Assembly (NCBI GenBank): GCA_964057225.1 | Contig: OZ059894.1 | Coordinates: forward strand, 11,294,131-11,358,130 | Length of the DNA: 64,000 nt | Direction: 5' to 3' | Source of the DNA: Auanema rhodensis | Lineage: Eukaryota; Nematoda; Chromadorea; Rhabditida; Rhabditidae | In this document: piece after piece, positions 8,990 to 22,006 of the stretch | Position numbering within the stretch: position 1 is the stretch's first letter | Layout: every line of letters starts with the position of its first letter | The notes under the pieces: generated by a model | Database searches by the model: none | Seen by the model: the letters and a program-made list of their open reading frames with translations, nothing else | Told to the model about the DNA's origin: nothing | Made by a program: the position numbers and the translations under genes

Positions 8990-9304
8990 CTCAGGGAAAG
9001 AATGTAACAATAAGAATGAAAATCGTGTAGTACACATGGAAATTCAACTTGAGTGACGCTTATGACGATGCTGCAGCATACGAACGGTTTAGAAATGACT
9101 ATACGATCAAAGATGTACCTCTCATTTGTTCACAAACCTTCTATTTTCATGGCTTTCTTATAATTTTTTGTCATACTTATGTACTACCTGGTAATTCTGT
9201 ATTTACATTTATGTTTATTCATGTCTTTGCTGCCTCTACGCTTTTGTTACTTTTATAGTTTAATATTGTAGTTTTTCGGAACAAACATTCTCTACGTCAA
9301 TAAA

Positions 9305-9357
9305 TTGTTCTTATCGAATTAATCTTCAATATGTGTTCTATTACTATACTGGTAATG
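9305..9357 (+). pseudogene. Decayed U2 fragment, inverted copy
   Basis: Plus-strand counterpart of 2343-2397, easiest to read here: TTGTTCTTATCGAATTAATC followed by CTTCAATATGTGTTCTATTA and then CTATACTGGTAATG. Confidence 0.55.
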
Positions 9358-10164
9358 TATATATCTCGTTTAGTGCGTGGGGGCCTATTCGGGTGGTTTC
9401 TATTATGCATATGCATGTTGTTTAGACTTTTAAGACGTATTTCAACAAGTTAGAACGATTAAACATGTTTGCAGAGTGATCGGATGAGGTTGAAACGAGT
9501 AATGAGAAAAAAAGTAGGTAAGGGGGGACCCTTGTGTGAGAAAATGTTCAAAAAAAAGTTGTTTTTGTTTTCGTTTTGTTTTCATTTTTCAAAAATTTAC
9601 AGTTTTTATAAAAATAATTCTTCTTTCTACAGTAGATTGTAAATTTCATGAAAAAAAATATAGGGAATCAAAAGTTACATTAGGGTCCCGAATACGGGAC
9701 ATTTTTATATGTGTAAAAACGGTCCAGTTTTAACACAAGGGTTTTCCGGTCTATTATAAGGTAAAACACAGCTTTTTAAACCTCCGTAGCGTAATGAGAA
9801 ATGATGATTTCGTGAATGTTAAAGTTTTCTATCATAGTTCTCTATAGTATCTACGTACATATGAAGAAAAAATAGAAAGAAATTTTTCTGGAAGCAAGTT
9901 TCATTGAGCGTTCCGTATAAGGAACATTATGATAAAAATTATAAGGGGGTAAAACATATCATTGTTAACCAAGACGTCTGAAAATAAAATCAACAACAGG
10001 AACAGTAACAAATGAAATGCCCAAACTTTACAGTGTTCGAGTTATTTACAGTATCTAAGACTACCTCTGTCGTGTTATTAGAGCAAACATTCGATTAACA
10101 ACAACTTTTTTTTAGTTATCAAAGCTTTTTTATTTCTTCAAAAAATTTCAAATAAAATATAAAA

Positions 10165-10282
10165 GCTTACGACACCCGGGATTCCCAAGCCGTCTCCGAT
10201 CCAAGTACTAACCGGGCCCAACGTTGCTTGACTTGCCAGATCGGACGGGATGGCGTACTTTCAACGTGGTATGGTCGTAAGC
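10165..10282 (-). rRNA. 5S ribosomal RNA gene
   Basis: Second-module type (flanked by GTCATATTC). It is the only 5S in this partial unit; same 118-nt sequence as 1201-1318. Confidence 0.97.
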
Positions 10283-10424
10283 AATGTCATATTCTTCATT
10301 ATCAGTTATATCACTCTAAATCTTGTTGTTAATAGATACGACCACAAAGAAAACAACAGGAACAGTAACAATAACAAAAAAAATTTTTTTTTCACCTATG
10401 TGTCTAAAGGTTAGCCATGTATCC

Positions 10425-10427
<3 letters not shown>

Positions 10428-10470
<43 letters not shown>
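10428..10470. repeat. (TA)n microsatellite, 43 bp
   Basis: Uninterrupted TA tract. Confidence 0.97.
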
Positions 10471-10472
<2 letters not shown>

Positions 10473-11650
10473 ACAGTAAAAAGTCCAATCAAGAGAGAAA
10501 TTTTTTCAACACATAGTTGTTTTTTTTTTAAATATCATTGTTTTTCCTCATAACTCGGTTTAAACTCGTTCTAACCCGTTGAAATACGTCTAGAAAGTCT
10601 TTATAACATGCATATGTATGATAGAACTTCATATTTATTGTAATAGAAAATTTTATTTTCAGACGTCTTGGTTAACAATGATATGTTTTACCCCCTTATA
10701 ATTTTTATCATAATGTTCCTTATACGGAACGCTCAATGAAACTTGCTTCCAGAAAAATTTCTTTCTATTTTTTCTTCATATGTACGTAGATACTATAGAG
10801 AACTATGATAGAAAACTTTAACATTCACGAAATCATCATTTCTCATTACGCTACGGAGGTTTAAAAAGCTGTGTTTTACCTTATAATAGACCGGAAAACC
10901 CTTGTGTTAAAACTGGACCGTTTTTACACATATAAAAATGTCCCGTATTCGGGACCCTAATGTAACTTTTGATTCCCTATATTTTTTTTCATGAAATTTA
11001 CAATCTACTGTAGAAAGAAGAATTATTTTTATAAAAACTGTAAATTTTTGAAAAATGAAAACAAAACGAAAACAAAAACAACTTTTTTTTGAACATTTTC
11101 TCACACAAGGGTCCCCCCTTACCTACTTTTTTTCTCATTACTCGTTTCAACCTCATCCGATCACTCTGCAAACATGTTTAATCGTTCTAACTTGTTGAAA
11201 TACGTCTTAAAAGTCTAAACAACATGCATATGCATAATAGAAACCACCCGAATAGGCCCCCACGCACTAAACGAGATATATACATTACCAGTATAGTAAT
11301 AGAACACATATTGAAGATTAATTCGATAAGAACAATTTATTGACGTAGAGAATGTTTGTTCCGAAAAACTACAATATTAAACTATAAAAGTAACAAAAGC
11401 GTAGAGGCAGCAAAGACATGAATAAACATAAATGTAAATACAGAATTACCAGGTAGTACATAAGTATGACAAAAAATTATAAGAAAGCCATGAAAATAGA
11501 AGGTTTGTGAACAAATGAGAGGTACATCTTTGATCGTATAGTCATTTCTAAACCGTTCGTATGCTGCAGCATCGTCATAAGCGTCACTCAAGTTGAATTT
11601 CCATGTGTACTACACGATTTTCATTCTTATTGTTACATTCTTTCCCTGAG

Positions 11651-11838
11651 GGAATGGGCCGTTCCCGCCAGCAGTGCAAGAGCGGGTCGACCCGTGAGGT
11701 GGAGCTAGCAAGCCAGCATCTACCTCAAGTCTCAAAAATCGGTTAACCTTATTGTGAACCAATGGAACACATATCGAAGGTTAATTCGATAAGAACGATT
11801 ACTACACTTTGATCTTAGCCAAAAGGCCGAGAAGCGAT
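11651..11838 (-). ncRNA. U2 small nuclear RNA gene
   Basis: Complete copy; no difference from 210-397 seen by eye. Confidence 0.95.
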
Positions 11839-12281
11839 ACAGCATAGCCATGAGTATCAAAGACATCAAGCAAATGTATCGTACTTGTTACGAGTGCACT
11901 CTCTCATTTGAATATAAAAGTGTGGTTTGACAATCTTGACTGTACAGGTCATAAATGGCTCATATAAACTGTGGATTTACTCAACTTTTGGACTTATTTT
12001 TTTCTTATTCGAAGCGCTGCACTTTTTTCTATTCTTTTTATTCAAATACTTGTATATAGTTTTATATGTACGGTTGCAAAGTTTCCGAATATTTTATATA
12101 TTTTTATACAATAATTAGGAGAAGGTTAATACAATGAAATCTCCCAACTTTACAGTGTTTGTATTGCTTACAGTATCTAGAACAACCACTCTTGTAATAT
12201 TAGAGCACATATCAATCAACAACTTTTTCTAGTTATCAAAGCTTTTTTATTTCTTCAAGATATTTCAAATAAAATATAAAA

Positions 12282-12399
12282 GCTTACGACACCCGGGATT
12301 CCCAAGCCGTCTCCGATCCAAGTACTAACCGGGCCCAACGTTGCTTGACTTGCCAGATCGGACGGGATGGCGTACTTTCAACGTGGTATGGTCGTAAGC
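12282..12399 (-). rRNA. 5S ribosomal RNA gene
   Basis: First-module copy of the unit starting at 11651. Confidence 0.97.
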
Positions 12400-12641
12400 A
12401 ATGTTATATTCTTCATTATCAGTTATATCACTCTAAATCTTGTTGTTAATAGTTAGGACCACAAAGAAAACAACAGGAACAGTAACAAATGAAATGCCCA
12501 AACTTTACAGTGTTCGAGTTATTTACAGTATCTAAGACTACCTCTGTCGTGTTATTAGAGCAAACATTCGATTAACAACAACTTTTTTTTAGTTATCAAA
12601 GCTTTTTTATTTCTTCAAAAAATTTCAAATAAAATATAAAA

Positions 12642-12759
12642 GCTTACGACACCCGGGATTCCCAAGCCGTCTCCGATCCAAGTACTAACCGGGCCCAACG
12701 TTGCTTGACTTGCCAGATCGGACGGGATGGCGTACTTTCAACGTGGTATGGTCGTAAGC
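12642..12759 (-). rRNA. 5S ribosomal RNA gene
   Basis: Second-module copy of the unit starting at 11651. Confidence 0.97.
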
Positions 12760-12901
12760 AATGTCATATTCTTCATTATCAGTTATATCACTCTAAATCT
12801 TGTTGTTAATAGATACGACCACAAAGAAAACAACAGGAACAGTAACAATAACAAAAAAAATTTTTTTTTCACCTATGTGTCTAAAGGTTAGCCATGTATC
12901 C

Positions 12902-12904
<3 letters not shown>

Positions 12905-12947
<43 letters not shown>
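12905..12947. repeat. (TA)n microsatellite, 43 bp
   Basis: Uninterrupted TA tract, same length as at 10428. Confidence 0.97.
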
Positions 12948-12949
<2 letters not shown>

Positions 12950-14127
12950 ACAGTAAAAAGTCCAATCAAGAGAGAAATTTTTTCAACACATAGTTGTTTT
13001 TTTTTTAAATATCATTGTTTTTCCTCATAACTCGGTTTAAACTCGTTCTAACCCGTTGAAATACGTCTAGAAAGTCTTTATAACATGCATATGTATGATA
13101 GAACTTCATATTTATTGTAATAGAAAATTTTATTTTCAGACGTCTTGGTTAACAATGATATGTTTTACCCCCTTATAATTTTTATCATAATGTTCCTTAT
13201 ACGGAACGCTCAATGAAACTTGCTTCCAGAAAAATTTCTTTCTATTTTTTCTTCATATGTACGTAGATACTATAGAGAACTATGATAGAAAACTTTAACA
13301 TTCACGAAATCATCATTTCTCATTACGCTACGGAGGTTTAAAAAGCTGTGTTTTACCTTATAATAGACCGGAAAACCCTTGTGTTAAAACTGGACCGTTT
13401 TTACACATATAAAAATGTCCCGTATTCGGGACCCTAATGTAACTTTTGATTCCCTATATTTTTTTTCATGAAATTTACAATCTACTGTAGAAAGAAGAAT
13501 TATTTTTATAAAAACTGTAAATTTTTGAAAAATGAAAACAAAACGAAAACAAAAACAACTTTTTTTTGAACATTTTCTCACACAAGGGTCCCCCCTTACC
13601 TACTTTTTTTCTCATTACTCGTTTCAACCTCATCCGATCACTCTGCAAACATGTTTAATCGTTCTAACTTGTTGAAATACGTCTTAAAAGTCTAAACAAC
13701 ATGCATATGCATAATAGAAACCACCCGAATAGGCCCCCACGCACTAAACGAGATATATACATTACCAGTATAGTAATAGAACACATATTGAAGATTAATT
13801 CGATAAGAACAATTTATTGACGTAGAGAATGTTTGTTCCGAAAAACTACAATATTAAACTATAAAAGTAACAAAAGCGTAGAGGCAGCAAAGACATGAAT
13901 AAACATAAATGTAAATACAGAATTACCAGGTAGTACATAAGTATGACAAAAAATTATAAGAAAGCCATGAAAATAGAAGGTTTGTGAACAAATGAGAGGT
14001 ACATCTTTGATCGTATAGTCATTTCTAAACCGTTCGTATGCTGCAGCATCGTCATAAGCGTCACTCAAGTTGAATTTCCATGTGTACTACACGATTTTCA
14101 TTCTTATTGTTACATTCTTTCCCTGAG

Positions 14128-14315
14128 GGAATGGGCCGTTCCCGCCAGCAGTGCAAGAGCGGGTCGACCCGTGAGGTGGAGCTAGCAAGCCAGCATCTAC
14201 CTCAAGTCTCAAAAATCGGTTAACCTTATTGTGAACCAATGGAACACATATCGAAGGTTAATTCGATAAGAACGATTACTACACTTTGATCTTAGCCAAA
14301 AGGCCGAGAAGCGAT
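14128..14315 (-). ncRNA. U2 small nuclear RNA gene
   Basis: Complete copy. Confidence 0.95.
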
Positions 14316-14758
14316 ACAGCATAGCCATGAGTATCAAAGACATCAAGCAAATGTATCGTACTTGTTACGAGTGCACTCTCTCATTTGAATATAAAAGTGT
14401 GGTTTGACAATCTTGACTGTACAGGTCATAAATGGCTCATATAAACTGTGGATTTACTCAACTTTTGGACTTATTTTTTTCTTATTCGAAGCGCTGCACT
14501 TTTTTCTATTCTTTTTATTCAAATACTTGTATATAGTTTTATATGTACGGTTGCAAAGTTTCCGAATATTTTATATATTTTTATACAATAATTAGGAGAA
14601 GGTTAATACAATGAAATCTCCCAACTTTACAGTGTTTGTATTGCTTACAGTATCTAGAACAACCACTCTTGTAATATTAGAGCACATATCAATCAACAAC
14701 TTTTTCTAGTTATCAAAGCTTTTTTATTTCTTCAAGATATTTCAAATAAAATATAAAA

Positions 14759-14876
14759 GCTTACGACACCCGGGATTCCCAAGCCGTCTCCGATCCAAGT
14801 ACTAACCGGGCCCAACGTTGCTTGACTTGCCAGATCGGACGGGATGGCGTACTTTCAACGTGGTATGGTCGTAAGC
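14759..14876 (-). rRNA. 5S ribosomal RNA gene
   Basis: First-module copy of the unit starting at 14128. Confidence 0.97.
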
Positions 14877-15118
14877 AATGTTATATTCTTCATTATCAGT
14901 TATATCACTCTAAATCTTGTTGTTAATAGTTAGGACCACAAAGAAAACAACAGGAACAGTAACAAATGAAATGCCCAAACTTTACAGTGTTCGAGTTATT
15001 TACAGTATCTAAGACTACCTCTGTCGTGTTATTAGAGCAAACATTCGATTAACAACAACTTTTTTTTAGTTATCAAAGCTTTTTTATTTCTTCAAAAAAT
15101 TTCAAATAAAATATAAAA

Positions 15119-15236
15119 GCTTACGACACCCGGGATTCCCAAGCCGTCTCCGATCCAAGTACTAACCGGGCCCAACGTTGCTTGACTTGCCAGATCGGAC
15201 GGGATGGCGTACTTTCAACGTGGTATGGTCGTAAGC
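15119..15236 (-). rRNA. 5S ribosomal RNA gene
   Basis: Second-module copy of the unit starting at 14128. Confidence 0.97.
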
Positions 15237-15378
15237 AATGTCATATTCTTCATTATCAGTTATATCACTCTAAATCTTGTTGTTAATAGATACGACCACA
15301 AAGAAAACAACAGGAACAGTAACAATAACAAAAAAAATTTTTTTTTCACCTATGTGTCTAAAGGTTAGCCATGTATCC

Positions 15379-15381
<3 letters not shown>

Positions 15382-15424
<43 letters not shown>
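15382..15424. repeat. (TA)n microsatellite, 43 bp
   Basis: Uninterrupted TA tract. Confidence 0.97.
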
Positions 15425-15426
<2 letters not shown>

Positions 15427-16604
15427 ACAGTAAAAAGTCCAATCAAGAGAGAAATTTTTTCAACACATAGTTGTTTTTTTTTTAAATATCATTGTTTTTC
15501 CTCATAACTCGGTTTAAACTCGTTCTAACCCGTTGAAATACGTCTAGAAAGTCTTTATAACATGCATATGTATGATAGAACTTCATATTTATTGTAATAG
15601 AAAATTTTATTTTCAGACGTCTTGGTTAACAATGATATGTTTTACCCCCTTATAATTTTTATCATAATGTTCCTTATACGGAACGCTCAATGAAACTTGC
15701 TTCCAGAAAAATTTCTTTCTATTTTTTCTTCATATGTACGTAGATACTATAGAGAACTATGATAGAAAACTTTAACATTCACGAAATCATCATTTCTCAT
15801 TACGCTACGGAGGTTTAAAAAGCTGTGTTTTACCTTATAATAGACCGGAAAACCCTTGTGTTAAAACTGGACCGTTTTTACACATATAAAAATGTCCCGT
15901 ATTCGGGACCCTAATGTAACTTTTGATTCCCTATATTTTTTTTCATGAAATTTACAATCTACTGTAGAAAGAAGAATTATTTTTATAAAAACTGTAAATT
16001 TTTGAAAAATGAAAACAAAACGAAAACAAAAACAACTTTTTTTTGAACATTTTCTCACACAAGGGTCCCCCCTTACCTACTTTTTTTCTCATTACTCGTT
16101 TCAACCTCATCCGATCACTCTGCAAACATGTTTAATCGTTCTAACTTGTTGAAATACGTCTTAAAAGTCTAAACAACATGCATATGCATAATAGAAACCA
16201 CCCGAATAGGCCCCCACGCACTAAACGAGATATATACATTACCAGTATAGTAATAGAACACATATTGAAGATTAATTCGATAAGAACAATTTATTGACGT
16301 AGAGAATGTTTGTTCCGAAAAACTACAATATTAAACTATAAAAGTAACAAAAGCGTAGAGGCAGCAAAGACATGAATAAACATAAATGTAAATACAGAAT
16401 TACCAGGTAGTACATAAGTATGACAAAAAATTATAAGAAAGCCATGAAAATAGAAGGTTTGTGAACAAATGAGAGGTACATCTTTGATCGTATAGTCATT
16501 TCTAAACCGTTCGTATGCTGCAGCATCGTCATAAGCGTCACTCAAGTTGAATTTCCATGTGTACTACACGATTTTCATTCTTATTGTTACATTCTTTCCC
16601 TGAG

Positions 16605-16792
16605 GGAATGGGCCGTTCCCGCCAGCAGTGCAAGAGCGGGTCGACCCGTGAGGTGGAGCTAGCAAGCCAGCATCTACCTCAAGTCTCAAAAATCGGTTAA
16701 CCTTATTGTGAACCAATGGAACACATATCGAAGGTTAATTCGATAAGAACGATTACTACACTTTGATCTTAGCCAAAAGGCCGAGAAGCGAT
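16605..16792 (-). ncRNA. U2 small nuclear RNA gene
   Basis: Complete copy. Confidence 0.95.
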
Positions 16793-17235
16793 ACAGCATA
16801 GCCATGAGTATCAAAGACATCAAGCAAATGTATCGTACTTGTTACGAGTGCACTCTCTCATTTGAATATAAAAGTGTGGTTTGACAATCTTGACTGTACA
16901 GGTCATAAATGGCTCATATAAACTGTGGATTTACTCAACTTTTGGACTTATTTTTTTCTTATTCGAAGCGCTGCACTTTTTTCTATTCTTTTTATTCAAA
17001 TACTTGTATATAGTTTTATATGTACGGTTGCAAAGTTTCCGAATATTTTATATATTTTTATACAATAATTAGGAGAAGGTTAATACAATGAAATCTCCCA
17101 ACTTTACAGTGTTTGTATTGCTTACAGTATCTAGAACAACCACTCTTGTAATATTAGAGCACATATCAATCAACAACTTTTTCTAGTTATCAAAGCTTTT
17201 TTATTTCTTCAAGATATTTCAAATAAAATATAAAA

Positions 17236-17353
17236 GCTTACGACACCCGGGATTCCCAAGCCGTCTCCGATCCAAGTACTAACCGGGCCCAACGTTGCTT
17301 GACTTGCCAGATCGGACGGGATGGCGTACTTTCAACGTGGTATGGTCGTAAGC
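17236..17353 (-). rRNA. 5S ribosomal RNA gene
   Basis: First-module copy of the unit starting at 16605. Confidence 0.97.
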
Positions 17354-17595
17354 AATGTTATATTCTTCATTATCAGTTATATCACTCTAAATCTTGTTGT
17401 TAATAGTTAGGACCACAAAGAAAACAACAGGAACAGTAACAAATGAAATGCCCAAACTTTACAGTGTTCGAGTTATTTACAGTATCTAAGACTACCTCTG
17501 TCGTGTTATTAGAGCAAACATTCGATTAACAACAACTTTTTTTTAGTTATCAAAGCTTTTTTATTTCTTCAAAAAATTTCAAATAAAATATAAAA

Positions 17596-17713
17596 GCTTA
17601 CGACACCCGGGATTCCCAAGCCGTCTCCGATCCAAGTACTAACCGGGCCCAACGTTGCTTGACTTGCCAGATCGGACGGGATGGCGTACTTTCAACGTGG
17701 TATGGTCGTAAGC
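17596..17713 (-). rRNA. 5S ribosomal RNA gene
   Basis: Second-module copy of the unit starting at 16605. Confidence 0.97.
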
Positions 17714-17855
17714 AATGTCATATTCTTCATTATCAGTTATATCACTCTAAATCTTGTTGTTAATAGATACGACCACAAAGAAAACAACAGGAACAGTAAC
17801 AATAACAAAAAAAATTTTTTTTTCACCTATGTGTCTAAAGGTTAGCCATGTATCC

Positions 17856-17858
<3 letters not shown>

Positions 17859-17903
<45 letters not shown>
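17859..17903. repeat. (TA)n microsatellite, 45 bp
   Basis: Uninterrupted TA tract. Confidence 0.97.
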
Positions 17904-17905
<2 letters not shown>

Positions 17906-19083
17906 ACAGTAAAAAGTCCAATCAAGAGAGAAATTTTTTCAACACATAGTTGTTTTTTTTTTAAATATCATTGTTTTTCCTCATAACTCGGTTTAAACTC
18001 GTTCTAACCCGTTGAAATACGTCTAGAAAGTCTTTATAACATGCATATGTATGATAGAACTTCATATTTATTGTAATAGAAAATTTTATTTTCAGACGTC
18101 TTGGTTAACAATGATATGTTTTACCCCCTTATAATTTTTATCATAATGTTCCTTATACGGAACGCTCAATGAAACTTGCTTCCAGAAAAATTTCTTTCTA
18201 TTTTTTCTTCATATGTACGTAGATACTATAGAGAACTATGATAGAAAACTTTAACATTCACGAAATCATCATTTCTCATTACGCTACGGAGGTTTAAAAA
18301 GCTGTGTTTTACCTTATAATAGACCGGAAAACCCTTGTGTTAAAACTGGACCGTTTTTACACATATAAAAATGTCCCGTATTCGGGACCCTAATGTAACT
18401 TTTGATTCCCTATATTTTTTTTCATGAAATTTACAATCTACTGTAGAAAGAAGAATTATTTTTATAAAAACTGTAAATTTTTGAAAAATGAAAACAAAAC
18501 GAAAACAAAAACAACTTTTTTTTGAACATTTTCTCACACAAGGGTCCCCCCTTACCTACTTTTTTTCTCATTACTCGTTTCAACCTCATCCGATCACTCT
18601 GCAAACATGTTTAATCGTTCTAACTTGTTGAAATACGTCTTAAAAGTCTAAACAACATGCATATGCATAATAGAAACCACCCGAATAGGCCCCCACGCAC
18701 TAAACGAGATATATACATTACCAGTATAGTAATAGAACACATATTGAAGATTAATTCGATAAGAACAATTTATTGACGTAGAGAATGTTTGTTCCGAAAA
18801 ACTACAATATTAAACTATAAAAGTAACAAAAGCGTAGAGGCAGCAAAGACATGAATAAACATAAATGTAAATACAGAATTACCAGGTAGTACATAAGTAT
18901 GACAAAAAATTATAAGAAAGCCATGAAAATAGAAGGTTTGTGAACAAATGAGAGGTACATCTTTGATCGTATAGTCATTTCTAAACCGTTCGTATGCTGC
19001 AGCATCGTCATAAGCGTCACTCAAGTTGAATTTCCATGTGTACTACACGATTTTCATTCTTATTGTTACATTCTTTCCCTGAG

Positions 19084-19234
19084 GGAATGGGCCGTTCCCG
19101 CCAGCAGTGCAAGAGCGGGTCGACCCGTGAGGTGGAGCTAGCAAGCCAGCATCTACCTCAAGTCTCAAAAATCGGTTAACCTTATTGTGAACCAATGGAA
19201 CACATATCGAAGGTTAATTCGATAAGAACGATTA
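19084..19234 (-). pseudogene. U2 3' fragment (nt 38-188) before element C1
   Basis: Ends at TAATCG as at 2857. No U2 5' part is found on the other side of the element. Confidence 0.92.
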
Positions 19235-21209
19235 ATGGTTTATTGAATAACTAATGTTATGAAACAATAAATAACCAATAAAAAAGAGCCCAGAATCGGG
19301 GAGACGGTATTACCAGTACAACTTAAAACAGCAAGTGATTAAAAAGTACAAAATAAAACACATTACCAACAGAGGCTAAAACGACTCAAGAGTCGGGGGA
19401 GTGGGTTAAAAAAAGTAATGAATAACAAAAAAAATGAATAATAAAGCAGAACAGTGAAAAGTAAATATCAAGTGCCGCTATGATCAAACAATTTGAGTGC
19501 CTACGGCAATAGTGTTAAAAATAAAAAACAAAATACATGTACCAATGAAGGTCAGAAAGAGAGAAAGAAAAAAGACAAAAATAAGTAATACAAAAAGTAA
19601 AAAATATATTACAATCAAATCACAAACAAGTCAATGGATAATTTCTTCTTCATACTGCCTTACACCAGAAACATGTTCCACGTAGATATTCCTGGCCCAC
19701 TTGATGGTATCGGCGACGACGAGCTTCTCCATTAGCCGGTTGTAGTGGCTGCTGATCTTGAGTGATCGGAGGGCTTGTACGTTGAGCGGGTCCATAGTTC
19801 CAAGCATTCCTACGACATACGCTTCTACACTAGTCTTATAACCAAGACATTGGTATTGGCTGGCTATGTCAGCATATTTCCTCTCCTTTATCATACGCGC
19901 GGCTATCATGGCTTGTCGGCGGTTTTCATAGCTCACTGTAACATCAACGATACTACAGTGTTTTGCGTCATGATCGACCACTACTATGTCAGGTCGGAGT
20001 GTACTATTAATGCCAGGAAGAGGCTGGTTAGTGTAAACTTCTCCGTTTTTAGGCTCTGGCAGGGCTTTGATAAGACGGTCCACGATGTTGTTGTGGCGGA
20101 GTTGGATTGCTCTCGTGTGAAAGTGGCAGTGTCCAAGAACATGTGCAGCAGTTTCGTTGGGGTAACTACACCTGCGGCACTGTTTGTTTCCTTCTCCGTG
20201 TCTTCTACAGCCATTGAGCTGGAGAGTATTAAGTCGAGCCTTGTGGATGAATCGCCAATCAGCAAACCGTATGAAATCTCCCTTCGCCATAAAGTGATTG
20301 GACGCTTTGTTGAGCATTGTGACATCAAAGACTTTCCCTTGATCCGGTTTTTGAAGAAGGATCCGAAGGTCTTTCAGCCATAATGCACGTCGCAGGCTTC
20401 TGTGGCATAGTGAAGGTGTTAACAGTTGGTTGTTTAGATTGAGTTCTAAACCACTTTCGAGGCATGTCCAGTTAGCGTTGATGAGTTTCTTGAGTTGACG
20501 CATCGCTACTCTTACTCTAGTCCAGATGGAGGAAACATCAGATGTTTCGGTGTCGAAAATGCCATCAACGGAACCGTTGTAATATGCAGCTGTCTCATCG
20601 TTACTGGCTTGACGTTTAATCCTTTTTGATGCTACTTTTATTGAGTCTTGATGCGCAATATCAGCTACTACAAGATCAGATGACTTCAAAAGTTGGTAGG
20701 CATGAGTGACTTCACAGACGTCTGACAGGTGTTGGAGTCGAGAGAGACCAAGTCCGCCGTAGTTAGTTGGCAGGTAGATTGGTTCAGCACTGGCGTTTGG
20801 AGGATAGTGCATCCATCTACGGGCACAGCGTTTGAGTTCTTTGTCAAAGGCGACTAGTTTACTCTTTGGGACGTGGCCATTCGTCATATGAAAATTAAGG
20901 CAGGGCATCAGGAAGGTGCGTACTGCGTCAGCTTTCTGCCATTCAGCCAGTAAGGATTTGTCAATTTTTTCCAAGTGTTGACTCATGATATTCACTGTTG
21001 GAACCGCAGACTTATGTAAATGCATTCCAGTAGGGATTCCCAGGTGGGAGTAGCTGTCAAATTTGCTGAGAGCGGGTAGAAAGCAGCTCTGAAGCATGTA
21101 TGAGGCTGTTGATATTTTCCCTTTGTCGATCGTCAAAGTGGCGCATTTCGCTGGTTTGAAGGTCAAGCCTGTGAAATTAGCCGCATTTGATGCTGCGTCC
21201 AACATTTTC
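19235..21209 (-). mobile_element. Non-LTR retrotransposon copy C1, 5'-truncated
   Basis: 1975 bp: full 3' UTR plus the C-terminal half of the frame. Its 5' end joins spacer sequence ACGGAGG at 21209/21210 instead of U2, so truncation and loss of flanking unit DNA appear to be one deletion. Confidence 0.92.
19631..21209 (-). pseudogene. Retrotransposon C-terminal fragment with endonuclease (C1)
   Basis: An open frame of about 525 codons (residues ~568-1092) begins at KMLDAASN, just after the lost YADD. The CCHC motif (911, 914, 923, 928) and the endonuclease aspartates (974, 989) are intact. It has no natural start codon or reverse transcriptase core. It is named a fragment because the deletion removed the N-terminal half. 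Confidence 0.85.
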
Positions 21210-22006
21210 ACGGAGGTTTAAAAAGCTGTGTTTTACCTTATAATAGACCGGAAAACCCTTGTGTTAAAACTGGACCGTTTTTACACATATAAAAATGTCC
21301 CGTATTCGGGACCCTAATGTAACTTTTGATTCCCTATATTTTTTTCATGAAATTTACAATCTACTGTAGAAAGAAGAATTATTTTTATAAAAACTGTAAA
21401 TTTTTGAAAAATGAAAACAAAACGAAAACAAAAACAACTTTTTTTTGAACATTTTCTCACACAAGGGTCCCCCCTTACCTACTTTTTTTCTCATTACTCG
21501 TTTCAACCTCATCCGATCACTCTGCAAACATGTTTAATCGTTCTAACTTGTTGAAATACGTCTTAAAAGTCTAAACAACATGCATATGCATAATAGAAAC
21601 CACCCGAATAGGCCCCCACGCACTAAACGAGATATATACATTACCAGTATAGTAATAGAACACATATTGAAGATTAATTCGATAAGAACAATTTATTGAC
21701 GTAGAGAATGTTTGTTCCGAAAAACTACAATATTAAACTATAAAAGTAACAAAAGCGTAGAGGCAGCAAAGACATGAATAAACATAAATGTAAATACAGA
21801 ATTACCAGGTAGTACATAAGTATGACAAAAAATTATAAGAAAGCCATGAAAATAGAAGGTTTGTGAACAAATGAGAGGTACATCTTTGATCGTATAGTCA
21901 TTTCTAAACCGTTCGTATGCTGCAGCATCGTCATAAGCGTCACTCAAGTTGAATTTCCATGTGTACTACACGATTTTCATTCTTATTGTTACATTCTTTC
22001 CCTGAG

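Larger units (their letters stand above)
5575..9990 (+). other. Inverted block of array DNA
   Basis: All recognisable sequence here (U2 fragments, element B, spacer) is in opposite orientation to the rest of the window. Its left edge joins element A at 5574-5577. Its right edge joins normally oriented DNA at 9990/9991 (AAAT next to CAACAACAGG). The spacer part 8990-9990 is the reverse complement of 1706-2706 and contains no gene. Confidence 0.9.
9991..11650 (-). repeat. Partial array unit after the inversion
   Basis: Restarts in normal orientation just before the second 5S module. It therefore has one 5S gene, a (TA)n tract and the full spacer (10471-11650), but no U2 5' part and no first 5S. 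No other gene is seen. Confidence 0.92.
11651..14127 (-). repeat. Array unit, 2477 bp
   Basis: Complete normal unit. The gaps 11839-12281 and 12948-14127 hold the linker and spacer described for unit 1, without genes. Confidence 0.95.
14128..16604 (-). repeat. Array unit, 2477 bp
   Basis: Same length and (TA)n size as the preceding unit, so probably a very recent duplicate of it. Linker 14316-14758 and spacer 15425-16604 show no gene. Confidence 0.95.
16605..19083 (-). repeat. Array unit, 2479 bp
   Basis: One TA dinucleotide longer than the two units before it. Linker 16793-17235 and spacer 17904-19083 show no gene. Confidence 0.95.
19084..22006 (-). repeat. Composite array unit C1, 2923 bp
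   Basis: Made of a U2 3' fragment (19084-19234), truncated element C1 (19235-21209) and the last ~800 bp of spacer (21210-22006). The U2 5' part, both 5S genes and the (TA)n tract are deleted. One T is missing from the T-run before CATGAAATTT (near 21345), a mark shared with C2 and C3 only. Confidence 0.92.

Noticed and set aside
10323-10553. Open frame with a Tyr-Ile repeat
   Set aside because: It is the (TA)n microsatellite read as codons and changes length with the tract.
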